Shown here one piece after another: positions 26,804 to 35,031 of a stretch of DNA of 64,000 bases. This DNA comes from CAVVTR01 sp963751245 (GTDB lineage: Bacteria; Acidobacteriota; Thermoanaerobaculia; Thermoanaerobaculales; Thermoanaerobaculaceae): positions 1-64,000 of the forward strand of contig CAVVTR010000003.1 in assembly GCA_963751245.1 (NCBI GenBank). Reading direction: 5' to 3'. A program made the translations under genes and the position numbers. How positions within the stretch are numbered: position 1 is the stretch's first letter; every line of letters begins with the position of its first letter. The notes under the pieces are model-generated. The model was not told the origin of the DNA, ran no database searches, and saw nothing but the letters and a program-made list of their open reading frames with translations.

Positions 26804-26818
26804 CGGCCGGGCGCCCGG

Positions 26819-26824
26819 TATACT
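26819..26824 (+). promoter_or_regulatory. -10-like box before the histidine phosphatase gene
   Basis: TATACT, 18 bases before the GTG at 26843. An internal promoter is possible although the kinase gene ends just upstream. Confidence 0.4.
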
Positions 26825-26842
26825 CCGGGCCTGGATCACACC

Positions 26843-27391
26843 GTGCCCGCGCCCCTCACCCTCTGGCTCGTCCGGCACGGCGAGACGCCCCGCAGCCGCG
26901 ACGGGCGCCTCGCCGGGTGGGTGGACACGCCGCTGACGGCGCGGGGGGAGGCGGAGGCGCGGCGCCTGCGGCCGTTCCTCGAGGGCGAGCGCTTCGACGG
27001 CGTGTGGTCCTCCGACCTTCGCCGCGCCGTGCGCACCGCCCGCCTCGCGTGGGGGGAGCCCCGCCGGGACGCCCTGCTGCGGGAGATCTCCTTCGGAGCG
27101 CTCGAAGGGCGCCTGTGGCAGGCCCTCGACCCCGCCCTTGCCGACGCGCTGAGGCGCTTCGAGGGCTTCAGCGCTCCGGGCGGGGAGTCCCTCGCCGACC
27201 TCTCGCGCCGCGTGACGGGGTTCATCGGCTCCCTTCCCCCCGGACGGCACCTGCTCTTCACCCACGGCGGGGTGATCCGGTTCCTCACGCGTCGGGCGGG
27301 GCACGACGGCTTCCTCCCCACGGGGTCCGTGGCCGCCCTGGATTGGAACGCCCGCCGTCTGCTGTTCCTCCGCGAGGGAGGCGACGGATGA
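26843..27391 (+). CDS. Histidine phosphatase (phosphoglycerate-mutase-like)
   Basis: 182 residues of the phosphoglycerate mutase/acid phosphatase clan. Catalytic His is in LVRHGETP at the N-terminus; the remaining landmarks are SSDLRRAVRTA, REISFGALEG (acid/base Glu) and the second His in LLFTHGGVIR. The length and the motif set fit a CobC/PhoE-type phosphatase rather than glycolytic mutase. The substrate is not readable, and no cobalamin genes are nearby. The start GTG 26843 lacks a clear ribosome site; an in-frame CTG at 26831 also falls near the expected transcript start. Confidence 0.82.
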   Translation: MPAPLTLWLVRHGETPRSRDGRLAGWVDTPLTARGEAEARRLRPFLEGERFDGVWSSDLRRAVRTARLAWGEPRRDALLREISFGALEGRLWQALDPALADALRRFEGFSAPGGESLADLSRRVTGFIGSLPPGRHLLFTHGGVIRFLTRRAGHDGFLPTGSVAALDWNARRLLFLREGGDG

Positions 27392-27431
27392 GGACACCGT
27401 GCGGAGGCGGGGTGACGAGGAGCGGGGAGCC

Positions 27432-27815
27432 GTGCTGAGCCGCGTCCTCGCCGTGGCGGCCGGAGGCGCGGCGGGCGCGGTCCTGCGCTACGGCGTGTCC
27501 GGCTGGGTGTCGAGGCTCACCCAGGCCTCCTCGTTCCCCTTCGGCACGCTGGCGGTGAACCTGCTGGGCGCCTTCGTCCTCGGCGCCGTCCTGGGCAGCA
27601 CCGCGACGGGGCGCTTCCTGCTCTCGCCGGGGCTGCGCACGCTGGTAACCGTGGGCGTGCTGGGCGCCTTCACCACCTTCTCGACGTTCACCTACGAGAC
27701 GGTCGAAGCGTTGCGCGTGGGCGACCTCCGCGTGGCCCTCCTCAACGTGGCGGTGAGCCTCGCCGCCGGGCTTCTCGCTTGCTGGCTGGGGCTCGTGGCC
27801 GGAGAGAGGCTGTGA
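27432..27815 (+). CDS. crcB: Fluoride channel CrcB/Fluc
   Basis: 127 residues with four membrane helices. The diagnostic pore signature GVLGAFTTFSTFTYE is present, as is GTLAVNLLGAF with the conserved Asn. Fluc proteins export fluoride as dual-topology dimers. The GTG at 27432 gives the usual family length and has GAGGAG upstream; an in-frame GTG at 27399 would add 11 charged residues. It is followed 17 bp later by a DUF190 gene, a common partner of CrcB. I saw no fluoride riboswitch consensus in the gap before it. Confidence 0.92.
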   Translation: MLSRVLAVAAGGAAGAVLRYGVSGWVSRLTQASSFPFGTLAVNLLGAFVLGAVLGSTATGRFLLSPGLRTLVTVGVLGAFTTFSTFTYETVEALRVGDLRVALLNVAVSLAAGLLACWLGLVAGERL

Positions 27816-27831
27816 GACGGGAGGACAGGCC

Positions 27832-28188
27832 GTGACGCGACTGCAGGGTGAGGGCAAGCTGCTCCGCATCTTCATCGGCGAGGGCGACCGTCTCGGCGGC
27901 CGCCCGCTCCACGAGGCCATCGTGCAGGCCGCCCGGGAGATGGGCCTGGCCGGCGCCACGGTTCTGCGCGGCGTGTCAGGGTTCGGTGCCCGCTCGCTCC
28001 TCCACACCGCCAGGCTGCTGCGTCTCTCCGAGGACCTCCCCATCGTCATCGAGGTGGTCGAGACGCCCGATCGCATCGACACGTTCATCGCAAAGGTCGA
28101 GGCCATGCTCGACGAGGCCAACTGCGGCGGCCTGATCACCGTGGAGAGGGCCGAGGTGATCCGCTACAGCCCCGACGCCCGGCGCTGA
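27832..28188 (+). CDS. DUF190 protein (CrcB partner)
   Basis: 118 residues with the DUF190 pattern: GEGKLLRIFIGEGDRL at the start, HEAIVQAAREMGLAGATVLRGVSGFG in the middle, and VEVVETPDRI. The fold is PII-like. Family members sit beside crcB in many genomes and are thought to support fluoride export or its sensing; the mechanism is unproven. The start is GTG 27832, 17 bp after crcB with GGGAGG in the gap. Its stop lies six bases from the stop of the convergent GNAT gene. Confidence 0.88.
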   Translation: MTRLQGEGKLLRIFIGEGDRLGGRPLHEAIVQAAREMGLAGATVLRGVSGFGARSLLHTARLLRLSEDLPIVIEVVETPDRIDTFIAKVEAMLDEANCGGLITVERAEVIRYSPDARR

Positions 28189-28194
28189 TCCGCC

Positions 28195-28725
28195 TCACCC
28201 CTCCCGTTCCAGGGCGAACAGGATGGCGTCGCGGAACGAGCCGCGCTTGAAGTAGCGCCGCGGAACCCTGCCCACCTCGCGGTAGCCGCCGCGCTCGAGC
28301 ATCCGCACCGAGGCGGTGTTGCCGTCGATGACCTCCGACAGCAGCAACCGCAGCCCGAGCACCTCGAAGGCGTAGCGCGTGCGGACCCGGACCGTGTCGG
28401 TGGCGTAACCCTGACCCCAGAAGCCGGGCACCCCGATGATCATGCCGGTCCGCGCGCTGCCGTGCCGGTGATCGATGTCGTGGATGGCGGTGAAGCCGAT
28501 GTGGTCGCCGGTGAGGGTCTCCACGGCGAAGCCCGCCTCGTGCTCCCCGCCCCGCTCCACGCGCTCGAAGTACGCGTCCTCGGCGAGCCGGGTGACCGGC
28601 CAGTCCCCCGTCAGCGTCCACGCGGTGACCTCCGGGTCGTTGAGCCACAGCAGCGCGTTGGCCAGGTGCCGCTTCGCGTCCAGCGGCACCAGCCGCACCT
28701 TGTCGCCTTCCCAGCCGTGGGCCAT
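28195..28725 (-). CDS. GNAT-family N-acetyltransferase (RimJ-like)
   Basis: 176 residues. It has the acyl-CoA-binding motif in VPGFWGQGYATDTV and the late helix NTASVRMLERGGYREVG, typical of the RimJ/RimL branch that acetylates N-terminal or side-chain amines. The substrate is not known. ATG 28725 has GGGAG eight bases upstream. The gene is convergent with crcB-DUF190 and divergent from the PEPCK-like gene. Confidence 0.85.
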   Translation of the reverse strand: MAHGWEGDKVRLVPLDAKRHLANALLWLNDPEVTAWTLTGDWPVTRLAEDAYFERVERGGEHEAGFAVETLTGDHIGFTAIHDIDHRHGSARTGMIIGVPGFWGQGYATDTVRVRTRYAFEVLGLRLLLSEVIDGNTASVRMLERGGYREVGRVPRRYFKRGSFRDAILFALEREG

Positions 28726-28894
28726 GGTCGTCTCTCCCGTCGACTGCAACGCTACCCCGGCGGGCTGGAAATCCGGAAGCGCCGGCCGGCCGCCGCCCCT
28801 CGCGGCGCCACCGTCCCGGTACCGTCGCCGGCTTGCCCCGCGCCGGTACACCCTCTATGCTCCTCACGGCGCGTCTGCGCCAGGTGAGGTACGC

Positions 28895-30775
28895 ATGGCC
28901 CAGGGCCCTTACGATCCCGACGTCTACCGGCGCTTCGCCGAGAACCTCCGGAGCGCCCTCGGCGGCGACAACATCGAGCACCCCTCGATGCGGATCCTGC
29001 GCCAGAAGGCGCTGGCCACCGCCTACCGCACCTCCAACGGCGCGCCGCTCTGGTGGTCGGCAATCTCCTCCCGCCAGGCGGCCAAGACCGTCTACCTCGG
29101 CAACGGCCCCGACATCGTGCTGCCGCGCCCCTCCGACGGGCAGCTGGCCATCGTCGCCAAGGCCCCGGACCAGCTCCACAAGGTGCTCCAGCTCGTGCGC
29201 ACCATGCCTTTCGTGCACGTCCGCCGCCAGATGGGCGACAACGGGGAGTTCAACCCGGTCTGCAACCTCTACGTCTGCGTCGCCGACCCCAAGAACTACC
29301 GGCTGGCCTACCAGTGGGCGATGACCATGGGGGACGTCAAGAAGCGCCGGCCCGGCCCCGAGCTCATCATGATCGACATCCCCATGGAGCACCAGCTGCG
29401 CATGCAGATCCTCGCCATCCCCGAGCACGACGTCAACATCGCCATGGGGTCCGACTACACCGGCGAGTGCAAGAAGGGGTTCCTGCGCCAGGCCATGTTC
29501 CGCGCCGACCAGCGGGGCATGCTGGGGCTGCACGCCGGGACCAAGGTCGTCAAGGCCCGCGACGCCCGCAGCGGCAAGGTGAAGCAGTTCTCCGTCTTCA
29601 TGTTCGGGCTCACCGCCACCGGCAAGTCGACCTGGAGCTGCCACCAGCTGGGGCTCGACGCCACCGCCGGCGAGGGCACCTGGGTGGCCCAGGACGACAT
29701 CGTCTTCCTCAAGCGGGACGGCTCCTCCTACGGCTCGGAGCAGAACTACTACGTCAAGACCGACGTCACCCTCCAGATGCAGGAGGCCATGTACCGGGCC
29801 CTCGCCCACCCCACCGCCCTGCTCGAGAACGTCATGGTCGACGGCTCCGGCCGCATCGACTTCACCGACGAGCGCATGGGAGAGAACGGCCGCGGCGTCC
29901 TCGACCGCCGCCAGCTCAAGGTCAGGCGCGGGCGGAAGTGGGAGTCGATCTGCTACGAGTCCCTCGACACCCCCCCCATCGACGAGCTCGACGGCATCGT
30001 CTTCGCGTTCATCACGCGGCGCAACACCATCATGCCGTTCGCCCAGCGCCTCACCCCCGAGCAGGGCGTCATGGCCTACCTGTGGGGGGAGTCCAGCCAC
30101 TCCTTCGCCACGGTGCCGGCCAAGGCCGGCGAGAGCGTGCGCATCGTCGGCATGGACGACTTCATCATCGGGAACCAGGGCCGCAAGGTGAACGCCTTCC
30201 ACGACATCGTCATGGACCTGGTGGCCCGCCACCCCGGCAAGGTCCACTTCTTCCAGTACAACACCGGCGGCATGGGCGAGATCATCGACATCGACCGCGC
30301 CACCGGCAAGAAGACCCTGGTGCGCAAGGCCAAGCGCGTCCCCATCGACCTCATGGCCGCGCTGCAGCGCGGCGACCTGCGCGGCACCAACGAGTACGCC
30401 AGGGGGCGCCTGGGCACCGAGTACGTCGTCCGCTGCGACGGCTCGGAGCTCACCGAGTGGGACCCCCGGCACTTCTACTCCGACGAGCAGATCGAGGCCT
30501 ACGTCGCCGACCTCGTCGACGGCCGCCGCGCCTTCACCGAGGAGATCGCCGCCCAGGGGCTGCGCAAGGACATCCGCGAGATCGCCCACCGCGAGCTCGA
30601 TCGCCTCGACGCCAAGGTCGCCCGCCGCAAGGTCGAGCCCTGGTCCGAGGCCGACGAGGCCGCCCAGACCGCCGCCGAGGACCGCGACCCCCGCTCCCGC
30701 TTCATCGCCCCCTGGGACTCCCCCCGCTCCTCCGTGAGCTACTTCCCCCAGCCCTCCTCCCGCCGCCGCGGCTGA
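28895..30775 (+). CDS. Phosphoenolpyruvate carboxykinase (ATP)-like protein, 626 aa
   Basis: Expected reaction: oxaloacetate plus ATP to PEP plus CO2. The ATP-PEPCK fold is visible from MGSDYTGECKKGFLRQ and GMLGLHAGTKVV through the P-loop FGLTATGKSTWS, the metal-site acidic pair AQDDIVFLK, YYVKTDVTL, and ALLENVMVDGSGRIDFTDERMGENGRG. Compared with standard PckA (about 530 residues) it is about 100 longer and divergent: the P-loop is GLTATGKS, not GLSGTGKT, and the typical DDEHGW box is replaced. A PEPCK-related protein with a changed substrate or a kinase-like role is therefore possible. ATG 28895 has GGTGAGG five bases upstream. It is monocistronic. Confidence 0.75.
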   Translation: MAQGPYDPDVYRRFAENLRSALGGDNIEHPSMRILRQKALATAYRTSNGAPLWWSAISSRQAAKTVYLGNGPDIVLPRPSDGQLAIVAKAPDQLHKVLQLVRTMPFVHVRRQMGDNGEFNPVCNLYVCVADPKNYRLAYQWAMTMGDVKKRRPGPELIMIDIPMEHQLRMQILAIPEHDVNIAMGSDYTGECKKGFLRQAMFRADQRGMLGLHAGTKVVKARDARSGKVKQFSVFMFGLTATGKSTWSCHQLGLDATAGEGTWVAQDDIVFLKRDGSSYGSEQNYYVKTDVTLQMQEAMYRALAHPTALLENVMVDGSGRIDFTDERMGENGRGVLDRRQLKVRRGRKWESICYESLDTPPIDELDGIVFAFITRRNTIMPFAQRLTPEQGVMAYLWGESSHSFATVPAKAGESVRIVGMDDFIIGNQGRKVNAFHDIVMDLVARHPGKVHFFQYNTGGMGEIIDIDRATGKKTLVRKAKRVPIDLMAALQRGDLRGTNEYARGRLGTEYVVRCDGSELTEWDPRHFYSDEQIEAYVADLVDGRRAFTEEIAAQGLRKDIREIAHRELDRLDAKVARRKVEPWSEADEAAQTAAEDRDPRSRFIAPWDSPRSSVSYFPQPSSRRRG

Positions 30776-30828
30776 CCGCGCCGGGCGCCCGCGAGCCCGC
30801 GCCGGGGCGGCTTCGAGACCGCGAGTCA

Positions 30829-30851
30829 GTGTCATAAACATCTCTTGACAC
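30829..30851. promoter_or_regulatory. Candidate operator overlapping the cstA -35
   Basis: GTGTCA (30829-30834) and TGACAC (30846-30851) form a perfect inverted repeat with 11 bases between. It overlaps the -35 hexamer, so a bound dimer would block the promoter. Confidence 0.4.
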
Positions 30852-30873
30852 GGCTCGTACCTGGGGGCACACT
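30845..30873 (+). promoter_or_regulatory. Sigma-70-type promoter of the cstA operon
   Basis: Consensus -35 TTGACA (30845-30850), 17-base spacer, then CACACT (30868-30873). The transcript would have a leader of about 95 bases before the cstA ATG. Confidence 0.65.
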
Positions 30874-30974
30874 TGGCGACAGTTCAATCACGTGCCACGG
30901 ACCCGGGGGGGAACGTCGGAGGAGGGAGCCGCCGCTCCCGGGCAGCCGCAGGCGAGCACACGGAGGGAGGGACC

Positions 30975-32682
30975 ATGAAGGCCATCATCCTCGCCGTGGT
31001 CGGGCTCGGCATGTACCTCTTCGCCTACCGCTTCTACGCGAAGCTCCTGGCGGAGAAGGTCTACCGGCTCGATCCAAACTTCGTCACGCCGGCCCACGAG
31101 TTCTCGGACGGCACCGACTACGTGCCCACCAACAAGCACGTCCTCTGGGGGCACCACTTCACCTCGGTGGCCGGAGCGGCGCCCATCGTCGGCCCCGCCA
31201 TCGCCGTCTACTGGGGGTGGCTGCCGGCCCTCGTCTGGGTGATCCTCGGCACCATCTTCTTCGCCGGCGCCCACGACTTCGGCACCCTGTGGATCTCCTC
31301 CCGGCACAAGGCCCGCTCGATGGGGTCGCTCTCCGAGGACGTCGTCTCCAAGCGGTCGCGCGCGCTGTTCATGGTGGTCATCTTCCTGCTGCTGCTCATG
31401 GTCAACGCGGTGTTCGCCATCGTCATCGCACGCCTGTTCGTGCGCTTCCCGGGCAGCGTCGTGCCCATCTGGTTCGAGATCCCGGTGGCCCTCCTCGTCG
31501 GCTGGCTGATCTACCGGCGCGGCGGCAAGCTGCTGTGGCCGTCCATCGGGGCGCTCGTCGCCCTGTACGTCATGGTGTGGTACGGCTACAAGATCCCGGT
31601 GGTCATCCCCGAGCACTTCCTCGGCCTCGGGCCGGCGGGGTTCTGGGTGGTGGCGCTGTTCATCTACGCCTGGGCCGCCTCGCGCCTGCCCGTGTGGCTG
31701 CTGCTGCAGCCCCGCGACTACATCAACTCGCACCAGCTCATCGTCGGCCTCGCGATCCTCTACGTCGGCATGGCGGTGGGCAACCCGACGGTCGTCGCCC
31801 CGGCGATCAACGCCGCCCCGGTCGGCGCGCCGCCGATCTTCCCCATCCTGTTCATCACCATCGCCTGCGGCGCCATCTCCGGCTTCCACGGCCTGGTCTC
31901 GTCGGGCACGTCGTCGAAGCAGCTCGACAAGGAGACCGACGCCCGGTTCGTCGGCTACATGGGCGCGGTGGGCGAGGGCGCGCTGGCCCTCGGCGCCATC
32001 CTCGTGGTGACGGCGGGGCTCGCCTCCACCCAGGCCGAGTGGCTCTCGGGCTTCTACACGAGCTGGACCGCGGCCTCGGGCGGCGCCGCCGGCTTCTTCG
32101 TCAACGGCCTCGCGGTCATGGCCGAGAACCTCGGTATCCCCGTGGCGGTCGGACAGGTCTTCGCGGCGGTCATCGTGGTGAGCTTCGCCGCCACCACCAT
32201 GGACACCGGGGTGCGGCTGCAGCGCTACATCATCTCCGAGATCGGCGACCACTACCGGATCCCGGCGTTCCGGGATCCCGACTCTCGCCACGACGCTGGC
32301 CGTGGGATCCTGCCTGCTGCTCGCGTTCGGCGCCCACGCCCCCGGCGGCGGGGTCGGCACGGGCGGCCTGGTGATCTGGCCGCTGTTTGGCACCACCAAC
32401 CAGCTCCTGGCGGCGCTCTCGCTCATCGTCATCTCCGTCTACCTGCGCCGGCTCAAGCGCACCATCCTGCCCACCGCCATCCCCATGGTCTTCCTCCTGG
32501 TCATGACGGTCTGGGCGATGGTCGACAGCCTGCAGAACTGGCTGTTCGGGCCGAAGCCCAACTACCTGATGGGCGTGATGGGAACGATCGTCCTGTTCGC
32601 GGCGTTGTGGATGGCGCTGGAGGCGTACCTGGCGCTGCGACGGCCTCCGCTGCCCGTGGCGGAGGAGCCGGCGCCGGAGTAG
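30975..32682 (+). CDS. cstA: CstA-family carbon starvation/peptide transporter (frameshifted)
   Basis: Inner-membrane transporter of the CstA family, which imports pyruvate or peptides when carbon is scarce. The start ATG 30975 has GGAGGGAGG just before it. About 435 residues follow, with family marks TPAHEFSDGTDYVPTNKHVLWGHHF (N-terminal CstA signature region), GAHDFGTLW, and GFHGLVSSGTSSKQL. The frame then breaks at 32270-32280: the last part (PTLATTLAVGSC, GGLVIWPLFGTTNQLLAAL and the C-terminal helices) continues one frame on, to the TAG at 32682. Deleting one C in the CCC at 32277-32279 restores about 568 residues, a normal length for the short CstA type. The break lies in a perfect 9-bp hairpin. 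The next gene starts seven bases later. Confidence 0.88.
32257..32278 (+). repeat. Perfect 9-bp hairpin at the cstA frameshift
   Basis: GGATCCCGG (32257-32265) and CCGGGATCC (32270-32278) are exact reverse complements around loop CGTT. It overlaps the point where the reading frame changes, so it may have caused a polymerase or basecalling slip. Confidence 0.7.
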
Positions 32683-32688
32683 ACGACC

Positions 32689-32961
32689 ATGGCGCAGACC
32701 TGGCAGCGTGTCCGCGAGGCGTGGCGGCGCTTCAACGCGTTCTACGACGAGCTGTTCCTGGCGCCGTACCGCTCCGCCGTGGCGCGCGAGCGGCGCGACC
32801 GCGAGGACCTCTTCCTGCTGCTGTGCTTCTCGGACATGCTGGGCATCCCAAACCCCGTCAACTACTACACCCTCGAGCTGCTGCCCTACGTGATGGAGCG
32901 CTTCCACCAGTGGCACATCCGCCAGGGCATGGAGCGCTCCCCCCTCGAGGGATTCCGCTGA
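32689..32961 (+). CDS. Small cory-CC-star-like protein next to ArsA ATPase
   Basis: 90 residues, hydrophilic, with the conserved block DLFLLLCFSDMLGIPNPVNYYTLELLPYV in the middle and HQWHIRQGMERSPLEGFR at the end. I recognise it as the small protein family called cory-CC-star, found between CstA and ArsA-like genes; typical members end in Cys-Cys, which this one lacks. Function unknown. It starts seven bases after cstA with GGAG nine bases upstream, and lies 55 bp before the ArsA-like gene. The order cstA, small protein, ATPase suggests the ATPase works on or with the transporter. Confidence 0.65.
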   Translation: MAQTWQRVREAWRRFNAFYDELFLAPYRSAVARERRDREDLFLLLCFSDMLGIPNPVNYYTLELLPYVMERFHQWHIRQGMERSPLEGFR

Positions 32962-32970
32962 TGCTGAGAC

Positions 32971-32991
32971 CGGGGCCCCGGCGGGGCCCCG
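32971..32991 (+). repeat. GC-only hairpin in the cory-ArsA gap
   Basis: CGGGGCCCC (32971-32979) pairs perfectly with GGGGCCCCG (32983-32991), loop GGC. No T-run follows. It may tune expression of the ATPase relative to the two upstream genes. Confidence 0.5.
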
Positions 32992-33016
32992 CGTCCTCAG
33001 CGCCGCAGGGACGCTG

Positions 33017-33982
33017 ATGCCGGTCTCCAGCTGGCTCGACCACCGGGTGGTGTTCTTCGGAGGCAAGGGCGGCGTGGGCAAGACCACCTGCGCCACCGCC
33101 TTCGCATTGCTGGCGGCGCGCTCGGGGCGCCGGACCCTGCTGGTCTCCACCGATCCCGCCCACTCCACCTCCGACATCCTCGAGACCCCGCTCGGGCCCG
33201 AGCCGTCCGCCGTCGCCGAGTCCCTGTGGGCCATGGAGATCGACTCGGAGCGGGAAGCCGCGGAGTACATCGAACGGGTCCGCGGCAACCTCATGAAGGT
33301 CACGGCACCGCACCTGCGCGCCGAGATGGAGCGGCAGGTCGAGATGGCGCGGGTGTCGCCGGGGACGGAGGAGGCGGCGCTCTTCGACCGCCTGGCCGAC
33401 GTGCTCCACGAGGCCCACGGCCGCTACGACCTGGTGGTCTTCGACACCGCGCCCATCGGCCACACCCTGCGCCTGCTCTCCCTGCCCGAGCTCCTCCAGG
33501 CCTGGGTCGACGGCCTTCTGCAACGGCGGCGGAGCGTCAACCGCATGAGCGCGATGTGGCGCCAGATGACGGTGGGGGGCGGACCCGACGACGAGGCCGA
33601 GGACCCGGTGGAGGCGATCCTCCTGGCCAGGCGCCGCAAGTTCTTCCAGACGAGGCAGATCCTGCTGGAGCCCGGAACCACGACCTTCGTCTTCGTCCTC
33701 ATCGCGGAGCGCCTGCCCATCCTGGAGACCAGCAAGGCGATCACCCTCCTCCGCCACCACGGCATCCCGGTGGGGGGGCTGGTGGTCAACCGGCTCCTCC
33801 CCGCCGAGGCCGCCGGGCACCCGTTCCTGGCCGCCCGCAAGCAGCGCGAGGCCGCCTACCTGGACGAGGTCGCCGCCACCTTCCACGACCTCCCGCGCAT
33901 CCACCTGCCGCTCCTCCCCCACGACGTGGTCGGGATGGAGAGCCTGCAGCGCATCGCCTCCGAGCTGCGCGCCTCCGTGTGA
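33017..33982 (+). CDS. ArsA/GET3-family P-loop ATPase
   Basis: 321 residues with a single ATPase unit. Deviant Walker A GGKGGVGKTT near residue 16 carries the signature early Lys; VSTDPAHSTSDIL is switch I, and VVFDTAPIGHTLRLLSLP is switch II/Walker B. GET3/ArsA proteins are dimeric ATPases that drive arsenite pumps or deliver tail-anchored membrane proteins. No ArsB, ArsC or ArsR gene is near, and the C-terminal Cys of arsenite-binding ArsA is not apparent, so a chaperone-like role for the adjacent CstA/small-protein pair is more likely. ATG 33017; no strong ribosome site, but a GC hairpin lies just before. Confidence 0.83.
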   Translation: MPVSSWLDHRVVFFGGKGGVGKTTCATAFALLAARSGRRTLLVSTDPAHSTSDILETPLGPEPSAVAESLWAMEIDSEREAAEYIERVRGNLMKVTAPHLRAEMERQVEMARVSPGTEEAALFDRLADVLHEAHGRYDLVVFDTAPIGHTLRLLSLPELLQAWVDGLLQRRRSVNRMSAMWRQMTVGGGPDDEAEDPVEAILLARRRKFFQTRQILLEPGTTTFVFVLIAERLPILETSKAITLLRHHGIPVGGLVVNRLLPAEAAGHPFLAARKQREAAYLDEVAATFHDLPRIHLPLLPHDVVGMESLQRIASELRASV

Positions 33983-34073
33983 ACGCCCGCAACGACCCCG
34001 GGAGGGCGCCGTGCGGCCGCGTGGGCCCCGGGGTGTAGGATGGAAGGGTAGTCAGCCCCCCTTCGGAGGAACG

Positions 34074-34862
34074 ATGACGGCGAAGCTTCCCAGCAGCGGG
34101 CCCGGCCGGTTCGTCTGGCACGAGCTCCTCACCCCCGACCCGGAGCGCGCCCTGCGCTTCTACCGGGAGCTGCTGGGCTGGACCGTGCGCCCCATGGACC
34201 GGGGCCGCCTCGGCACCTGCCGCACCGTGAGCGCGTCCGGCGTCGAGCAGGGCGGGGTGCTTCCCCTCCCGCCAGGGCAGGCGCCCGACCCGCGGTGGCT
34301 CGCCTACGTCGCCGTGGACTCCCTCGAGTCCGCCCTCGTCCAGGCGCTGGAGCTCGGCGGCGAGGTGCGCCACCCCGCCGAGGACCTGCCCGGCATCGGG
34401 CGCGCCGCGGTGGTGACGTACGCCGGCGGCGCCGAGCTCGCCCTTGCCGAGACGCCGCTGACGGAGCGGCCCGGTCCCGGAGCGGGGCTGGCGCCGGGGA
34501 CGTTCTGCTGGGACGAGCTGCTGGCCCGGGCCGCGCCCCACGCGGTCGCCTTCTTCTGCGGGCTCCTCGGCTGGGGGCTCGAGACCGTGGAGCTGCCCGG
34601 TGTGGGCCCCTACACCTTCTTCACCACGCCCGGAGGCGGCTCCGCCGCCGGCATGCTCCCCAGGCCCCCCGACGCCGCGGGGCCCTCGGCGTGGCTGCCC
34701 TACCTGGTGGCCGCCAGCGTGGACACGGCCGCCGGCCGTGCGGAGCAGCTCGGCGGCACCGCCGTCATGATGCCCACCGCGATTCCGGGCGTGGGGCGCT
34801 ACGCGGTGATCGAGGACCCGCAAGGCGCCGTCTTCGCGCTGCTCCAGCCCATCGAGGAGTGA
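34074..34862 (+). CDS. Tandem VOC (glyoxalase/bleomycin-resistance-like) protein
   Basis: 262 residues made of two VOC modules, 15-125 and 140-258. Each opens with the typical strand (FVWHELLTPDPERALRFYRELLGW; FCWDELLARAAPHAVAFFCGLLGW) and closes with an AVIEDPQGA-like motif. This CFP-32-type double architecture is common and of unknown substrate; glyoxalase-type metal chemistry or binding of small molecules is possible. ATG 34074 has GGAGGA upstream and a TAGGAT box at 34036-34041. It stands alone 91 bp after the ArsA-like gene. Confidence 0.85.
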   Translation: MTAKLPSSGPGRFVWHELLTPDPERALRFYRELLGWTVRPMDRGRLGTCRTVSASGVEQGGVLPLPPGQAPDPRWLAYVAVDSLESALVQALELGGEVRHPAEDLPGIGRAAVVTYAGGAELALAETPLTERPGPGAGLAPGTFCWDELLARAAPHAVAFFCGLLGWGLETVELPGVGPYTFFTTPGGGSAAGMLPRPPDAAGPSAWLPYLVAASVDTAAGRAEQLGGTAVMMPTAIPGVGRYAVIEDPQGAVFALLQPIEE

Positions 34863-35031
34863 CCCGGAGCGGCGGAGGGCGGAACCTCGCGGCCCCGGCC
34901 GGCCCGTGCTCCCCCCGCGGCGCCGGCGCCCCGCGACGGGCGCATACTGAAGTGGCGGCTGCCGAGCCTCCGCGGGACGGCCCCTGGCCGGGCCGACAAA
35001 GCCCCGAGGCGGGCCGCAGAGGAGGCTTTCG

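Noticed and set aside
27392..27431. Fluoride riboswitch before crcB
   Set aside because: The gap is too short and lacks the conserved pseudoknot bases.
28136..30841. Minus-strand open frame over the PEPCK-like gene
   Set aside because: Shadow of a conserved coding region; Val/Gly/His-rich without domains.
32971..32991. Hairpin taken as an intrinsic terminator between cory-like and ArsA genes
   Set aside because: No T-run follows and gene order suggests a single operon; kept only as a hairpin.
33017..33982. Arsenic-resistance role for the ArsA-like ATPase
   Set aside because: No arsB, arsC, arsD or arsR nearby and the neighbours are cstA and a small conserved protein.
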